Shown here: positions 22,164 through 56,285 of the stretch, piece by piece
Position numbering within the stretch: the stretch's first letter is position 1
Layout of the letters: every line of letters begins with the position of its first letter
Origin: Xenopus tropicalis
Lineage: Eukaryota; Chordata; Amphibia; Anura; Pipidae
NCBI RefSeq assembly: GCF_000004195.4
Contig: NC_030678.2
Coordinates: 135,161,047-135,225,046, forward strand
Direction: 5' to 3'
DNA: 64,000 bases
Notes under the pieces: model-generated
The model's database searches: none
Seen by the model: the letters and a program-made list of their open reading frames with translations, nothing else
What the model was told of the DNA's origin: nothing
Program-made: the position numbers and the translations under genes

Positions 22164-24305
22164 GATTTACTTACTAGATGCACTTCGCAAAGGACAGTGT
22201 TTGGTTACTGACAGCAAGCAGAGATATTAAGGAGTACAAAGTGATTCAGATCTAAACAAATGATTACGTTGACAGATATGCTTTGTTTACTACAGTACTT
22301 TGCCTGAAGGGGTTTCCCCTTTAATAGGATTTCATATCCCTGCTAGGACACAGGTGAAGCAATTACTAATTTGCTTTGCACCTGTCCTTAAAGGGCCAGT
22401 GGAACTAGGAAATCTTCTCAATGTATTTACACATGATGGTTATATAGTAAGCATGTATTTTTTATTTAAACATGTCTGTGGATTTCTTCTTTAAAACTTT
22501 TCTTGTAGGGTATATGTATTATCTAAGCACCACTGAACACAGTAGAGTAATTTATTGATTTCCAAAACACCATTAAGTGAAGTCGGTAACTGTATGCCCC
22601 TACTTGCTTTTGCAGGTGCCTTTGGTTTCCTCACAAGCACATTACCCCCACGCTTCTCAAAGGGCTCAAAAAAAGAAAGAGGTAGGTGCAATATACTCCT
22701 TTTTCAAGCAGTGTGTCCTGTGCCCATTAATATCAGTGCAACATGATCCTGAAAGTGATGTCTAAATATTAGCAAGAGAAACAACACAGTGATATGAGTC
22801 CTGTGAGTAAACACCATGGAGCATATTTAATATGTATTTGTTTTACCAAAAATGAAAATTCATTGGCAATTTGAATTTTGCCAGGTTCAGGCTGCCAAAC
22901 CATTATAAAGATACAGCAGTCACTTCTGCGTCTCAATATCTACACTATATTCTCTTGCTAATATTCCACATATGTAACTTCTGTATGACACAAAGTTTTT
23001 TTTACAGGGAATTTACGCAAGCAAAATTTCAGCACATTACACGCCCAATTGCATACTTGCGATTTCAGTAAATGTGCAATGTTGTATGGGAGGAAACCAG
23101 AGCACCCAGAGCTCAGTCTGTTCTTAAACACTAGTCAAAATGCTACGGAATACACGCTTGGATTTACTAAACTGCTGAATACCAATTTGACTGAATACTT
23201 AAACGAAATGGAGTCCTCGTTTGCATGTTAAAATTGGTGCAAAGTAACCATAAAAATGCATCACCTGGAAAACATTGTTGGCCTTTAACTCTGCTGTCAC
23301 ATGCCAATAAGGTTCAACCAAATCCCAAACTTAACCCTGGATTTTGAGTGATCCTAATACCATAGGGGTTTTCTTAGAAAGTAGGAGCCTGCTTACACTC
23401 ATCTGTCTGTCCAATGCTGGGCCTTGACAGCCTATTGAAAATACTGTCACTGATGTCTGGGTTTAATGAATAATCAATCAGAAGCATTCCACATTCAGCT
23501 TTATGGAAATGCTGCAAAACAAGATTTGCTCAGAATTGAGCCACTATATTTAATTATCAAGTTATTTTCATGTGACTACTACTTGGTTGCCAGGAATATA
23601 CATACAATTGGCTGTAATTGGCTACACCATTACATACATTACAGTTGTCTGATCCCAGAGGAGAGATAAAGGAGGTAACCATCTGTCAGTATATCTAAGC
23701 ATGGAAGCTTGAAACTCAATAAAATGATGAGATTATTAGATGCATAGAAAGAGCTCTCCTGTATGGCAATCTGAATAGCACAGATGGCTATGGGATTACA
23801 GGGTACATGTACAACTCTCTGAGGTCAAGGCAATGTCAGGAATCCCAATGTTCCCAACACAGTGTTTTGTAACTGACAAGAGATCTAGCCACATCTAACT
23901 GTACGGCAGTTATCCTTCATCACCTTCATTATCCCATTTAGTTTGGTATAGGAAGAGATACTCAAGACTACTAAGGGACTTGAAAAAGTTATGTAAACTG
24001 AACCCAGAGTAAGAAATAACACTGGAGTTAAAAGAACATCAATTTCACGAAAGCCAAAAAGGAGAATGATTTGCCCTGAATCCCAGGCCCCCTCCATTGG
24101 GCACACTTCTTGCTCCCTCCCCACCTGTTACTGTTTTGGCAAATTTAATTGTGAATTCCCCTCCTGGACAAGGCCAATCTATAACATGAGGGTAATATTT
24201 TAAGAAGTTGCTATTTTTCTAGGTCCAGTTACCAATTGCAACCAAACATGTGTTTGTGTACAATGAGTTGATCAGTAAATACTATTTGCTGATTGGTTCC
24301 TTTGT

Positions 24306-24546
24306 TTAAAGGAGAACAAAACTCTATTTTACAAAAGAGGGTTCCTGCACTGTCCACTTTCACCCCATGTCATCTGCAGCACTTTACTCTCAAAAAGGAC
24401 CCATGTACCTCAACCTGAAATGTCCAGCTGTGCAAATCTGAATTTCAGGATAAAGTACTGGGGAGTGGGTGGGGGGGTTAGTTTTTGATCGTTGGGTGTA
24501 GTGGTTAGGGAGGGTGGCAAGTGCAGGAGGTTTAGTTCTCCTTTTC
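24306..24546. mobile_element. MITE with TTTAAAGGAGAAC termini
   Basis: TTTAAAGGAGAACAAAAC at the left and TTTAGTTCTCCTTTTC at the right are inverted. There is a TTAA at the left boundary, while the right one is mutated. Confidence 0.6.
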
Positions 24547-25662
24547 AGAATTCTCTCCCCTGTCCATGGAAACCTTAGTAACTAAGAATCAGCATTTCCC
24601 TAAAATATGCTACTTAGTATAGAACCTGGCATATGTTATAGCAGAACATAACAACACTCAAATTCAAATGAGCCAGTCTTGCTTTTGAGAATGTTTGGTG
24701 AGAGCACAAACAGGGGGCAGAGTTTCACCTCCACGCCAAAAAGCAGGAATCCTGAAAGAGGTCATTATATCCATTTCTATTTGGATAAGGATATGGAAAC
24801 ACAAACTGCAGCCCTCCCTAGACGTTGAATTATAAGTACCTGCATGCTGCATTTCAGCATCTGAAGGGGCCACAGCTCGTCCTTCTCTTTTATAAGCTTT
24901 CTAAGTCTAAAATCAATATGATTCAGTGAGTGACTCCTTGATTTCCTGCACGTTTTTCGTTTGTGTGTAGAATTCGTATAAAAGACGCAAGCTAATCAGA
25001 TGTGGATATTGCTTTGTTGGCTTTTTCACATGCTCGCATTTCCCCTGTGTTCCTTTGTGCCAGCTCTCAATAAGAGGTGCAACATTTCTGAAATGTTTAA
25101 CCAAAGTAAAACAAAGCAAAAAGACACAAATAATTTCCTCTTTATCGTTCAAATTAGCCACAGCAAACGCCATAAAAAATACAAACATCAAATTAAGTGA
25201 TTAAATTGTTCATTAACCATAGTGGAACAAGCAGCAAACCTTACCTCATTTATTGTCCCCTAAAACTTCTAAAATTAAGCAAAATATTGTGCCTCACTGA
25301 GGAGTGTTGATGGAGTTTGGGTGGGAGATAAACGACACCTGAGTGTCCCCTAGGTTTCATGCCAAGGCAGGGGAGCCTGTGTATTTAGAAATATATAATC
25401 GGTTTTAATGTTATTTTCAACACATCTAAAAACGACATGAGTATATTACCCAACTGGAGCCAAGTTCAAGTTAACCCATGTGCTTAGAGGGGGCTTTAAG
25501 ACATGTCTGAGAGTTTTAGACATCCTGACTATCACCAATCTTTTCATATTAAATTTGTACATTGGGATGCCCCTTCCAGGAGAGTAGAGTGTTGTTGGCA
25601 TGCCCTGGCCTGCCCATTGATATCAGTTCGCACACAAATATCTATCTATCTTATGTTGTTAT

Positions 25663-25990
25663 ACAGGTATAGGACCCCTTATCCAGAATGCTCGGGGCCA
25701 AGGGTATTCTGGATAAGGGGTCTTTCCATAATTTGGATCCCCATACTTTGTCTATTAAAAAATCAATAAAACATTAATTAAACTCAATAGGATTGTTTTG
25801 CAACCAATAAGGATTATTTACATCTTAGTTGGGATCAATTACAACCTACTATTTTATTTCTACAGAGAAAAGGGAAATCAGTTTTAAAATTCTAAATAAT
25901 TTGATTAAAATGGAGTCTATGAGAGACGGGCTTACCGTAATTTGGAGCTTTCTGGATAACGGGTTTCCGGATAAGGAATCCCATACCTGT
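25663..25990. mobile_element. Full-length MITE of the ACAGGTATGGGACC family
   Basis: Starts ACAGGTATAGGACCCCTTAT and ends GGAATCCCATACCTGT. The interior has TCCAGAATGCTCGGGGCCAA, the AATAGGATTGTTTTG core and TTTCTGGATAACGGGTTTCC. This is the best preserved of at least five copies here. No convincing target duplication is visible. Confidence 0.85.
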
Positions 25991-27220
25991 GCAACCAAAG
26001 GTATAATGTTCTAACAAATAAAGAATAAAATCAAAGGAACATCTTATAGTGAAAGAGATTACCACTGAAAAAGGTAATGTTCACAATTCTGTAATGTGCC
26101 ATTGGTATAACTAGAAATGAGTGACCCCCACCCTCCCAGTAATCTACTACATATAGTAGAACAATATATCAATTAGAACCATTACTGTCCTCTGCGTGCA
26201 CTTCCGCCCCTTATTGATCTTGCACTTTTGCCCAGGGGCATAGAAAATGACTCCCACTATTTGCCAATTCATGGACACTTGGAGCATTTACTATACCCCA
26301 TGGCAGAAGTGAAAGAGCTTAAATCGATGCAAAAGCATGCCCCCTAATGCTTATGATAGGAGCATTTATGCACAGGAGAATGGCCACCCTCTGCACCTCA
26401 CTCCAGATAAAAAAATCTGGAGCAAGGTGCAGAGCATCGGTGGGCATAGACCAGCCCTAACCTTACTGCCTGGCACAGGGTATGTGATAAGTAGAGTGCC
26501 ACATTGCTGTATGCCTCAGTTGCCACTTCTCAACTTGCATGTTTGGGAGGGGGAATGCTCAAGTATCTCCCCACTCCTCCCTCTCATGAACATAGTGATG
26601 ATCATAATAATAATACAAACTGCTGGAAACTGTAAAATGCAGAAACATTTTGGTTAATTTATATGGAGCTAACATGTTCTGCCACCCAAACACATTGTTT
26701 CCCCCATGGTGAAATGTGAACAACCTGCAGTGTGTTTGTGACATGTCCAGGCGACTCTGCATGCAAATCAGCTATTTACTTATTTATTGTAACTTCACAC
26801 CAGTATGTGGACTGGATCCTCTGTGTGGGAGCAGGGCTAATATAAATGTTTACAGTCACTGATACATATGCTAAATACAGCACTACATGGGAGGTGTCCC
26901 AGTGGCTCCCAACACAGGTGAAAGACTCAATTCAGCTGCTCAGAAATACATTACAGTGTATGGAGCAGTTCACACACATGTGCAATCTTCACATGTGGCC
27001 TAATTTAATAGGTCAGCTCTCCTGTGGTTAGGCCATTATTCGGCCAACTTAATAACCCCTATAAAATCCTTGTGTGCCATTTTATTTTTACTAGGAGACC
27101 AGCTTTAAATCAGATTTGACAGGTCACATATGAATCCTAAATATCACACCTTCTTTAACTAAAGTCATAGTCTAAGCACTAAAGGGGCAGAACCTTGCTT
27201 TCAATTGTGTCATATACTCT
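25991..27220. other. Intergenic, no gene
   Basis: Unique-looking sequence, no supported feature. Confidence 0.5.
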
Positions 27221-27500
27221 TAAGGTCATACACTGTAAGATCCACTCCTTTGGCGAGGTCCCCAAGCAAGTGGATCTTCTTCTGTTATGCCCACCTACGG
27301 ATGGGTGTTATTGGGCTAGTTCAAATGTTTGGCCCTAGGGCCAAATGATCAAATTATAATGGTGGGCAGGTGCGCCATTTGTTTGTTGATGCGTTTCCCA
27401 ATCCAACGGGAAAATTAAACATGCCCAACTGAGATTTGGCCGATTTCAGGCAGATGTTGATCGGTGGTGTCCATGCACAGCCCGTGTATGGCCACCTTTA
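27221..27500. mobile_element. MITE, GGCCATACACGGG family
   Basis: TTAAGGTCATACACTG at the left and CGTGTATGGCCACCTTTA at the right are the TIRs, with the family blocks GATCCACT, TTTGGCCCTAGGGCCAAATG and CCCACCTACGGATGGG inside. Confidence 0.75.
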
Positions 27501-27860
27501 CACTTTCTGTATTTCATTCTACTTATCTTTATTTAGCAAGCCTGTGTGTTATTTAGTTCTGTAATCCAGTTCCTTTCTGCCGCATTACAACATGGTGGTG
27601 GGAGTTGTAATTCATTCACAATCAATGGACTGCAGGTTGGGTAACACTGATATAATTTCATTGTAATCTCTTCAAACGTAACCAAACTTCCACATACCAC
27701 TTACTTAATTTACACCAGTACTTGTCAATAATACAAGCCAATAATAATAATAATCCAAGCCAATACAAACTATAGATGAAGGGTGACGGCAGATAGATTT
27801 CTTTAGGGGCTATCACCCTACAGAATTTACTGAAAAGCAGAAAACAAAAGTACAGTCAGT

Positions 27861-28050
27861 ATGTATATATGTATATCTTTATTTATAAAGTGCTACTTAT
27901 ATACGCAGCGCTGTACAGTAGCATAGATTAACACAACAGGGGGTTATTGAAAGAATAATAGATAAATACAAAGTATAGCAATAAAAACAAGGTACAGTTG
28001 CAATAAGTTAAGAATCAAAGAGGCAAGAGGATTGAGGTCCCTGCCCCATA
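27861..28050 (-). mobile_element. LINE 3'-tail copy (L2/CR1-like)
   Basis: TATATCTTTATTTATAAAGT, then TATACGCAGCGCTGTACA, AAGGTACAGTTGCAATAA and GAGGTCCCTGCCCCATA. It is the reverse complement of the 3' end at 44450-44635, which continues from a reverse-transcriptase frame. Confidence 0.7.
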
Positions 28051-28192
28051 CAGCACCGGATTTGTGTTCCGGTCGCCCCCCAAGCGCACTTGCGTGAACC
28101 CCCCTCCCCCCACAGCCACGAGCGCGCATGGGGTCCCCATTACATAGTATGGGGGGGCAGTCTCGGGTGCCGGGATTTGAAATCCGGTGCTG
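28051..28192. mobile_element. Short GC-rich TIR element
   Basis: CAGCACCGGATTT at 28051-28063 is repeated perfectly inverted at 28180-28192. The interior is rich in C, G and CpG (AGCGCGCATGGGG). A looser relative may be at 54283-54515. Confidence 0.75.
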
Positions 28193-28309
28193 GAAAATAC
28201 CCTACCATAGACAACACTGAGACGGTTATCAGTAAATGATCAGCATTCTCTATTTTAGTAGCCATGACAAGTAGCTATAACTAGTAGATCCGTGTGTCTT
28301 CACCCTTAA
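28191..28309. mobile_element. Right half of a GGGTGAAGACACA-family MITE
   Basis: GAAAATACCCTACCATAGAC and TTTTAGTAGCCATGACAAGT match 9459-9653. It ends GTGTGTCTTCACCCTTAAG. The left half is missing, replaced by the 28051-28192 element. Confidence 0.65.
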
Positions 28310-28624
28310 GTACATGGGACATCCACTTGGCTTAGAGGCTAATAAATTGCTCCCCTTGACCGTCTGCTACCTGCAAGCTTTGAAGCACTTGCCTCTCAGG
28401 TGGCTGCCACTAGGCAATAGTGACTTCTGCCTTCCCTAGGGTGAGGCAGAGTGAAGATTATTTCAAGTAATGTATTCAGTCACTTTACATCAGTGCTGCC
28501 CAGCAATGTCAATGAAAGACTTGTAACAATAATCCGATAGGGGTAGCCATGCCCCAGACTGAGGGCACTATGTGCAAATGAAGCCTGAGGTAAAACAGTA
28601 AGTGCAGCCATATGCAGACTACTC

Positions 28625-28773
28625 CCCGCTGCTAATGAATAGGGTTGCCATGTGCGGGGGGAGGGGTGTGGACTCGTGTCGTGACCCCGCCCCCAAGAGC
28701 TGATATATACCTCCGAGCGCTCGGCCGCAGCGCTATAGTCAATAGAAGAGCGTGTGTATATGGTGGGAGCGCA
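28625..28773 (+). promoter_or_regulatory. Putative tamalin core promoter and 5' UTR
   Basis: A CpG-rich segment in otherwise AT-rich DNA. It has a G-rich KLF/SP-like run near 28656-28670, a GC box CCCCGCCCCC at 28685-28694 and a TATA-like TGATATATA at 28701-28709. A start site about 25-30 bp after the TATA-like box would give a 5' UTR of only about 40 nt. The position is inferred from motifs; no transcript data were available. Confidence 0.55.
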
Positions 28774-50016
<21,243 letters not shown>

Positions 50017-50393
50017 TGTCCCCCCTTTCTTTATATAAGAAGTTAAGTTATTTATTTATTATTCTATTTCTGGAGAAAAGTGAAAGCTTTGTGTTGAATT
50101 TTTTTGTTAAACTTAACTGTACAACTTTATAGCTTCGGCATTTGTTTTTCATTAAAATGTTTGGCAAAGCGAGAGGTGCCAAACTCCAGGTTTTTCTATG
50201 AAAAATGCTACGTTTATTCCAGTGATTTTCAGTGTTCAAAGGATGTTGGAGCCATATTCCTTCCAGCAGGGAAGCCCTTTACATGGTAAAAGGTTTATTC
50301 TGGTTCACTGCAAGTCGAGATCATGCCCCTATAAATGCACACATGAAGCCTGCAGCGCATGAGGTCAGAAGGCTATGGCGTGAATCATCTTTA

Positions 50394-50399
50394 AATAAA
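50394..50399 (+). terminator. Proximal polyadenylation signal AATAAA
   Basis: First canonical AATAAA after the tamalin stop codon, with GTTTTGCGT just downstream as a possible GU-rich element. Confidence 0.45.
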
Positions 50400-51868
50400 G
50401 TTTTGCGTACCGAAAACTCTCAGGCTAAATGTAACTCAGGAGAAATATCAGTCTTGTGAAAAGAGTGCAGCTGTGCCATGTATGTGGAAACAAGGATTGA
50501 AGAAGACTCACTATTCCCACAATTACAAGATACCACTTTTCTAGATCAGAGCTGTCCTTACTCCAGGCCTCAGACATATTAGGTTTATACTTGGCAAAGG
50601 ACTTGGGAGTCAATGAAAATGCTGAATTTCAGCTAACCTCACTTGTAATCAAGCAGAGGGTCCTGTGCTGGGAAGATCTACACTTTACTGTTCAGCACTG
50701 GTTTTAGTGTTAGGAGGAAAGGCCCCACTGGGGAAAACTGTAGATAAAAGTGCAGTTGCACTTATTCAGCCTAATACAGAGGGGATAATTTTGACACAAA
50801 CTTTCTCATGTTTGATGAAATTGCGGAGTGCAGTAGCTGGGTTTTCTCCTGCACTCCTTATTTACTTATTTATCCTAATAGCGAGAAAGTTTTGTTTTTT
50901 CTACCAAAAAGTGGCAGCAGCCTATGCAGTGTAATTCCATGCGAAGGTATTGGCAAACCATTGTCTGCTTTAGGCATCGAAGCATTTGATTATTGCACGA
51001 CTTGGCCTGGAAAAAGATAAACCCACCAGTTTCTGAGTGTGGTTGCCTGGCCGATGGGTCCTACAGCTGCTGATGAATTCCCACTTGCAGCTTTATTGTG
51101 GGTTGTAGCTCAGCAGCTGTCAGGAATATCAGGTCTAGAACTATTCCAAGCTTATTTGCAGCTAGTTTCCTGGCTAGCCGTGCACATGGGGTGTTCTTAA
51201 CCTTTCATATGATTGGCGCTGCCATAACTTCTTTCACAAAAATGCTTTAAGATCTCTAAAATATATTTGCCATCAGGGACAGAGCTAAAGCATGTGCTGT
51301 CAGGAAAAGACATGATAACCTCCTCTTGTGGGGCTTATTACCCATGGATGTGACTGGTTTTAAATCAACTTTATGGTTCCTGTTTTACTGCTTTATGTAT
51401 GATGCTAGTGTGTGTGTGTTTGGTCTGGGTTCAGGGATGCTTTTTCCTAAAAATACTGAGAATTGGCTACCCCTTTGCTACATTATAGCCCCTCATTTGT
51501 ATGCCTTTTTTTGTTAAGTTGGCAGTGAAGAGGTTAAAACACTCCTTCATTCCTTGATAGCAAGCTATGGGCTGCCAGCGTGGGTGGAATGTCTGTCCTT
51601 GCATGTGAATTACTCCCATGTGTACATGTAGCTATTACAAATCTCCTTTGACACAGTACAATATGCCAGTCAGCAGCGCACTGGCAGGCACCACAAGCAC
51701 CATGTGTAGGACAAATGTTACTGTACAGAAGGGCCCCACAGCATCTCCAACCGCAAGAACCACATTCCAACATCCAAAGGAAATCTCCACAGCTGTGACA
51801 AACTATGCACAGAAGTGATGGGAGAGCAGGAGGCATGCACAAACAAGGCATATTCAGTTCCCCTAGAG

Positions 51869-52009
51869 CAATGCTTAACAATCTGTGGGGCAGGCCCCCT
51901 AAGACTAATGTTATACAGAGAAGTCAATGGAGCTCTTAGACAGGCTGAAGGCTATAAATATTTCTTGGAGGCCTGCATCTGACCCTGAGGCCCCCAGCTG
52001 GGCAGCCCT
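51869..52009. repeat. hAT-like MITE fragment
   Basis: The GGGGCAGGCCCCCTAAG start and GGGCAGCCCTGG end, with a GGCCTGCATCTGACCCTGAG interior, resemble frog hAT MITEs of the CAGGGCTGCCCAAC type. No target duplication was found. Confidence 0.4.
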
Positions 52010-52185
52010 GGCTTTATCTGTACCCCTCATGCTTACCTTTAACAAAAATATATAAAAGACAAATATCAAGGAAAAGCTAAATATGTTCTTTGTATATGCT
52101 GGTTTCCATTTCCGTATGCCTTAGCTGTGCCTCCCAAAACTCTGTGACTTTATGTGTAACATTATTACAGACCTGCGCATCTGAC

Positions 52186-52191
52186 AATAAA
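52186..52191 (+). terminator. Distal polyadenylation signal AATAAA
   Basis: AATAAA followed within 10 bases by a TG-rich segment, giving a stronger signal context than the proximal site. Confidence 0.45.
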
Positions 52192-52215
52192 ACATTTGTG
52201 TTGCCACAAAAGTGC

Positions 52216-54282
52216 TGCACTTTTTCTTTCTAATTGCTGGTCTTATTTTACATGATATGTACTGTTGCGTTAGAAGTTCTTTTTCAAATGTGCCATTCAC
52301 TTTTAACAAGAGGCACAACTGCAAATAAACATATGCATCTTCTGCTTCTCACAGGCAAGGGAATTAGCCAGAAGTCTGTTTTGCAGGCAAACTGCTGGGT
52401 GGGACAGCACTGACATTAGATCTAAAATTATCAGAGTCAATAGTCCTGACTTGTATTAATGCTTAATAACGTGTTTCTAAGGCTAAAGGCACATGGGGCA
52501 TTTTGACAACCACTGCCAGGAATGTTCAAAATGTGCCTATCACCACTCCTAATAGTACTGAATTTAAAGCACCTTAGTAGATGCACACTAGCAGTGATGG
52601 CAGAACTGGGCACCAGTATGGTCAAAGAAGTATTTTGCCACTGAATTCTGTCTGTAGATTGTCACAGTACATCAAGTAGTGTTGAAAGCAGCAGTGATGG
52701 GCAAACAATGGTCATTTGCCACTGGTTTAATAGATCGTGTTGCAGGCCTTTATAAAACTATCTACTGTGCAGATAAAAAGGGGCAGCAAGTGTGCCAGAC
52801 TGGCAGATATATCTGGTAAGGTCTTGTATAAAATGAGTATGAGATACCCTGTGCTGTTTTTTTCTGCTTGCAAAGAAATGATAACATGCAGCCGAGTGCA
52901 GATCTGAGAATTCCATGACGTTTGTGGGAAATGGGGAAATAAGTCATGGCCTGATAGATTTCAGAACTTGCAGACAACTTTTATAAGGGTTTGCAGAGTC
53001 CACACTTTTAAAAATCAAAAAGGAAATGAGATCTAGCAAACATACAAAGTTAAGTTGGGTTGAAAAAAGTTCATTATGTTAAACCCCGGTGCACCAACCT
53101 ATCATTACATTCACTTTGTATAAACTATATATACCTATATCTATTAATGCAATAGAGTTCAGAGCAGCCATATTATTTACATGCCATAAATGATTCCCCG
53201 TTTCGATGTTGCTGTTAACTGGTGCTCTCAATTTGTATGCTAGTCACTCAGATAAGCCCAAAGGCTTGTGGCCACATGCTCCTGGCTGATTCTTTCAGGG
53301 AAGGGGAAATGCTCTGTACTGCCTTATTTCAGTTAAATGACCACTGGGAAGCTGCTCAGTGTTATTAGCATTAGGCTACAGACTTCTTGCTGAAAGGTGT
53401 AAAACAAACTTACTGTATAGATGCCATCACCAGAATATTATATGAAAAGCCTGTGAATTAGCAGACTACTTTGTGCTGCTTTATGTAGGATATGGAGCAA
53501 CATTTACCCTGTTTACTCCAGCGAGTCACAAAATGTTGGGTGGGAATTCCCAGACAATCTTTCAATGGCTCTGCTGGCAACCCTTGACAATGGTAAGTGC
53601 ACCTCCTCGCTAGTCCTGCAGCACTATAACATAGATATGGGGGGTATTTACTAACACTGCTTTCTATGCCTCCAGAGTACAATTGCCTCGGTCAGCAATT
53701 GACTGTGATCAGTCAACTGCAGTTACACAAATGAAAAGCAAAAAAAAGCTGAGATGTGGTTGCTAAAGTTCCCTACACAATAGTTACTGCTGTTTTGTTA
53801 AGCCCCTCTATAGACCCCCTGGTAAACAAAGCTTCCTGAAAGTCTCAATTCAATAAACCCCAGAAACATAAAAGCAATGCATTGGCTGGTGCTTCTATCA
53901 GTGATCCAATGAGGCCCTTACATGGCACTTAATGGGTACTGTCTTCTAAATGTTTTGCAGAATTGTATAGAATAGTAAAGGGGACAACTGGGTTTCTACT
54001 TTCAGATTATGAGTAAAAAACAGTGTTGTCCTTAGTATGGAAAGTCATCCATTTCCCTCTGCTTCGATACAACCCTTTTGGTTCCATGTTAAGGGCATTA
54101 TGACACAATAATAGTTTTGAGGGAGGTGGTAAGGAAGTTTACTGGCAGGCATAGCTTAAAACATTCCATTCAAGTGAAGGGAGGCAGCGTGTTTTAAGCC
54201 AGAAAAATGTCAGCGTTAGAAAGCTCTTTCAGGGGAACAAGGAGCAACTAGGTTGTTTTTTGGGCCCTAATATGCTCAAGCC
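52216..54282. other. Intergenic, no gene
   Basis: Downstream of tamalin. The block 52489-52745 starts AAGGCACATGGGGCATTTTG, which looks like a MITE end (mirrored piece at 54530-54555), but I could not close it. A TTTACTAA-type MITE fragment lies near 53645. Confidence 0.5.
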
Positions 54283-54515
54283 TGGATTTGTGGTGAGGCC
54301 ACAAAGGCCCGGGCCTAGGGCAGCACAAACATAGTGGCAGCATGTTGCCCCGCCGCAGGCAAATTTTCAAATTTTGCTCCCATATGTTGCAATGGGGACC
54401 TTTTCCCACTGCTCCGTATGGGAGTTTTAACTTTGGCGCATGCGCGTTCACACGCGGGGGGGAATAGGGGGCGCTGAATGGGGGTGGCCTTGGGGCGCCC
54501 CAGTAGAAATCTGGC
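54283..54515. repeat. Possible GC-rich TIR element
   Basis: AGCCTGGATTTGTGG at the left and GTAGAAATCTGGC at the right are weakly inverted. The interior contains GCGCATGCGCG and G-rich stretches similar in style to 28051-28192. Confidence 0.4.
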
Positions 54516-54666
54516 ATTTTTTATGCTGACAAAAATGCCCCATGTGCCATCAGCTAGAAATGTTAAAGAGATACTTTTTCTAGAAGAGTATATTAAATTA
54601 AAGGTACAGTGGCCCTTTAAGTCTTTGGCTCACTGCTTTCTAACTTTACAGGGAGTGTATATATAA

Positions 54667-54900
54667 ATATATATAGTGTGGCAGCCAAATAGTAAGTAAA
54701 GCTCACCAGTGGAAACATGGGGTCTGGGTGCACAAGTCCAGGACCAACAGATAGAGAAGGCAGTCCATACCAAAACTCACAAATCCAGGCACAGGGGAAT
54801 AAATGAAAAAAGAAAAGTTTATTTATCACAAAAACCACAAGTTATACAAATAGTCTTATGCGTTTCTTGCACAAATGCACTTAATCATAAGCTTGGGCTG
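54667..54900. repeat. Possible dispersed frog repeat
   Basis: Contains CTTATGCGTTTCTTGCACAA and GCACTTAATCATAAGC. A similar ACTTAATCATAGG piece precedes 62789. Termini are not defined. Confidence 0.4.
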
Positions 54901-55260
54901 CTGCTTTCTAGACCAGTGTCTGTCTGCGTTGTTGCCTTCATGTATGTTTGATTCCCGGCGCGCGTGTGAGCTACAAATGGCTTGCTATTAACTGCGCTAT
55001 TTATCTATCATTACATCCTATGGCGAAATTTGTGTAAGTGATGCCTCAGGAAGCCGCGTTACGTAAAGTATGTGCTTTGTAGTTTGTATAAACCAGGCTC
55101 CAGGCCATGACCACATTACAAGGTTTCTATGCAAAATAATTACATTGCCGGCAATTAGGAGCAGTAAATATTACTAGAAAGGATTATTCATTATTTCATT
55201 TGTGCTTTATGGTTCCTCTTAAGAGACATATACATATATATAATGTTACCATCCATCCCT

Positions 55261-55263
<3 letters not shown>

Positions 55264-55297
<34 letters not shown>
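55264..55297. repeat. (CT)n microsatellite
   Basis: About 17 CT units. Confidence 0.97.
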
Positions 55298-55300
<3 letters not shown>

Positions 55301-56116
55301 ATAAAGTACTTCTAAGCAACTTTCCAGTACACATTCAAGATTTTATTGGTTTTAAACATATTTGTAAGTGTAATTGGTACTGAAAGCATTATCTCTCTAG
55401 CTGTTTATATTTTCTGGACTCCAGGTTCTGGCTCCTGGCTCCTGAAACAATGTAGCAGTTGGTTAACTTACCTGGAGAACTGACCAGCTGAATTATTTCA
55501 AGAGTCAGAACCAGAGTAGAGGATGAGATAGAAAAATACTGTTTTAAATTGTAATCAGTTTTACAAATTAATCTAAATAAATCTGAAAACTGTCTGGCAT
55601 TATAAATAATAACTGGGACAAGGCATCTCTTGGGCCTAATCAATTGTACATTCTCCCACACAGAAATAACTTCTGGCACATATTATTTGCAAGTTGCCTG
55701 CGTGTGGCTGGCCAAAAAACAGCACCAATTTGGTCATCTCCTGATGATTTTCAAACCAGTCTGATTGATATATATCCATTTTCATGCATGGGCTGCTGAC
55801 TGTTTATGGCCAGTTTAAGTTTCCCTTTATATTGATTTGGAATAGCCTTACATAATGCAACTGGATGAAGGGAAAGGTGAAAGATCTAAAAGCAGAAACC
55901 ATTTTTTAACCAGCTTTATGGGTCTCAGTAGTAGTTGCAGAAGTCTGATAAAAGCTAATTGTTGATTGGTTGCTATGGGTAACTGCACTGATGGAACACA
56001 GGAGAACTCCACCAAAGGGGAATGCAGGGTATTAGCCCTTAATCCTGCAAAGCCAATGTAAATTCAGGACAAACCAAATTTCCCAAAATTATTTTTCATG
56101 AAGTGATGCCCCCCTG

Positions 56117-56285
56117 CAGGTCTGGACTGGGAATTAAAATATGCCCTGGAATTTCATGTACACAGAAGCCAAAACAGCCCCCCATTAGCCCAATAAATAG
56201 TGACTGTCTATTACATCTTTCCATGGCATCTTACAGCAGCCCCTCTGGCATTTGCCAGAATCCACAGATTGCCAGTCTGGACCTG
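56117..56285. mobile_element. Full-length MITE, CAGGTCTGGACTGG family
   Basis: CAGGTCTGGACTGG at 56117-56130 and CCAGTCTGGACCTG at 56272-56285 are perfect inverted repeats. It is the best copy of the family in the window. Confidence 0.85.

Larger units (their letters stand above)
21792..25662. other. Intergenic, no gene
   Basis: Apart from the MITE pieces at 22075-22163 and 24306-24546, I see no gene. The open frames of 60-92 codons lack splice context or family resemblance. Confidence 0.55.
50017..52215 (+). other. tamalin 3' untranslated region, candidate extent
   Basis: Downstream of the stop, AATAAA occurs at 50394-50399 with a T/G-rich stretch after it, and again at 52186-52191 followed by TTTGTGTTG. 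Use of the first gives a UTR of about 0.4 kb and use of the second about 2.2 kb. The longer version would include the hAT-like fragment at 51869-52009. Confidence 0.5.

Noticed and set aside
26337..26657. 106-codon frame
   Set aside because: No family resemblance, no splice context, and low-complexity ATAATA at its end.
1..28000. 3' exons of ACVR1B expected upstream by mammalian synteny
   Set aside because: No frame resembles a serine/threonine kinase domain on either strand.
28645..28773. N-terminal extension of tamalin from the ATG at 28645
   Set aside because: It is in frame, but upstream of the likely core promoter and absent from the family start MTxRRLRK.
51534..51881. 115-codon antisense frame
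   Set aside because: Cysteine-rich but with no motif spacing of a known family, and it overlaps the likely long tamalin 3' UTR and a repeat.
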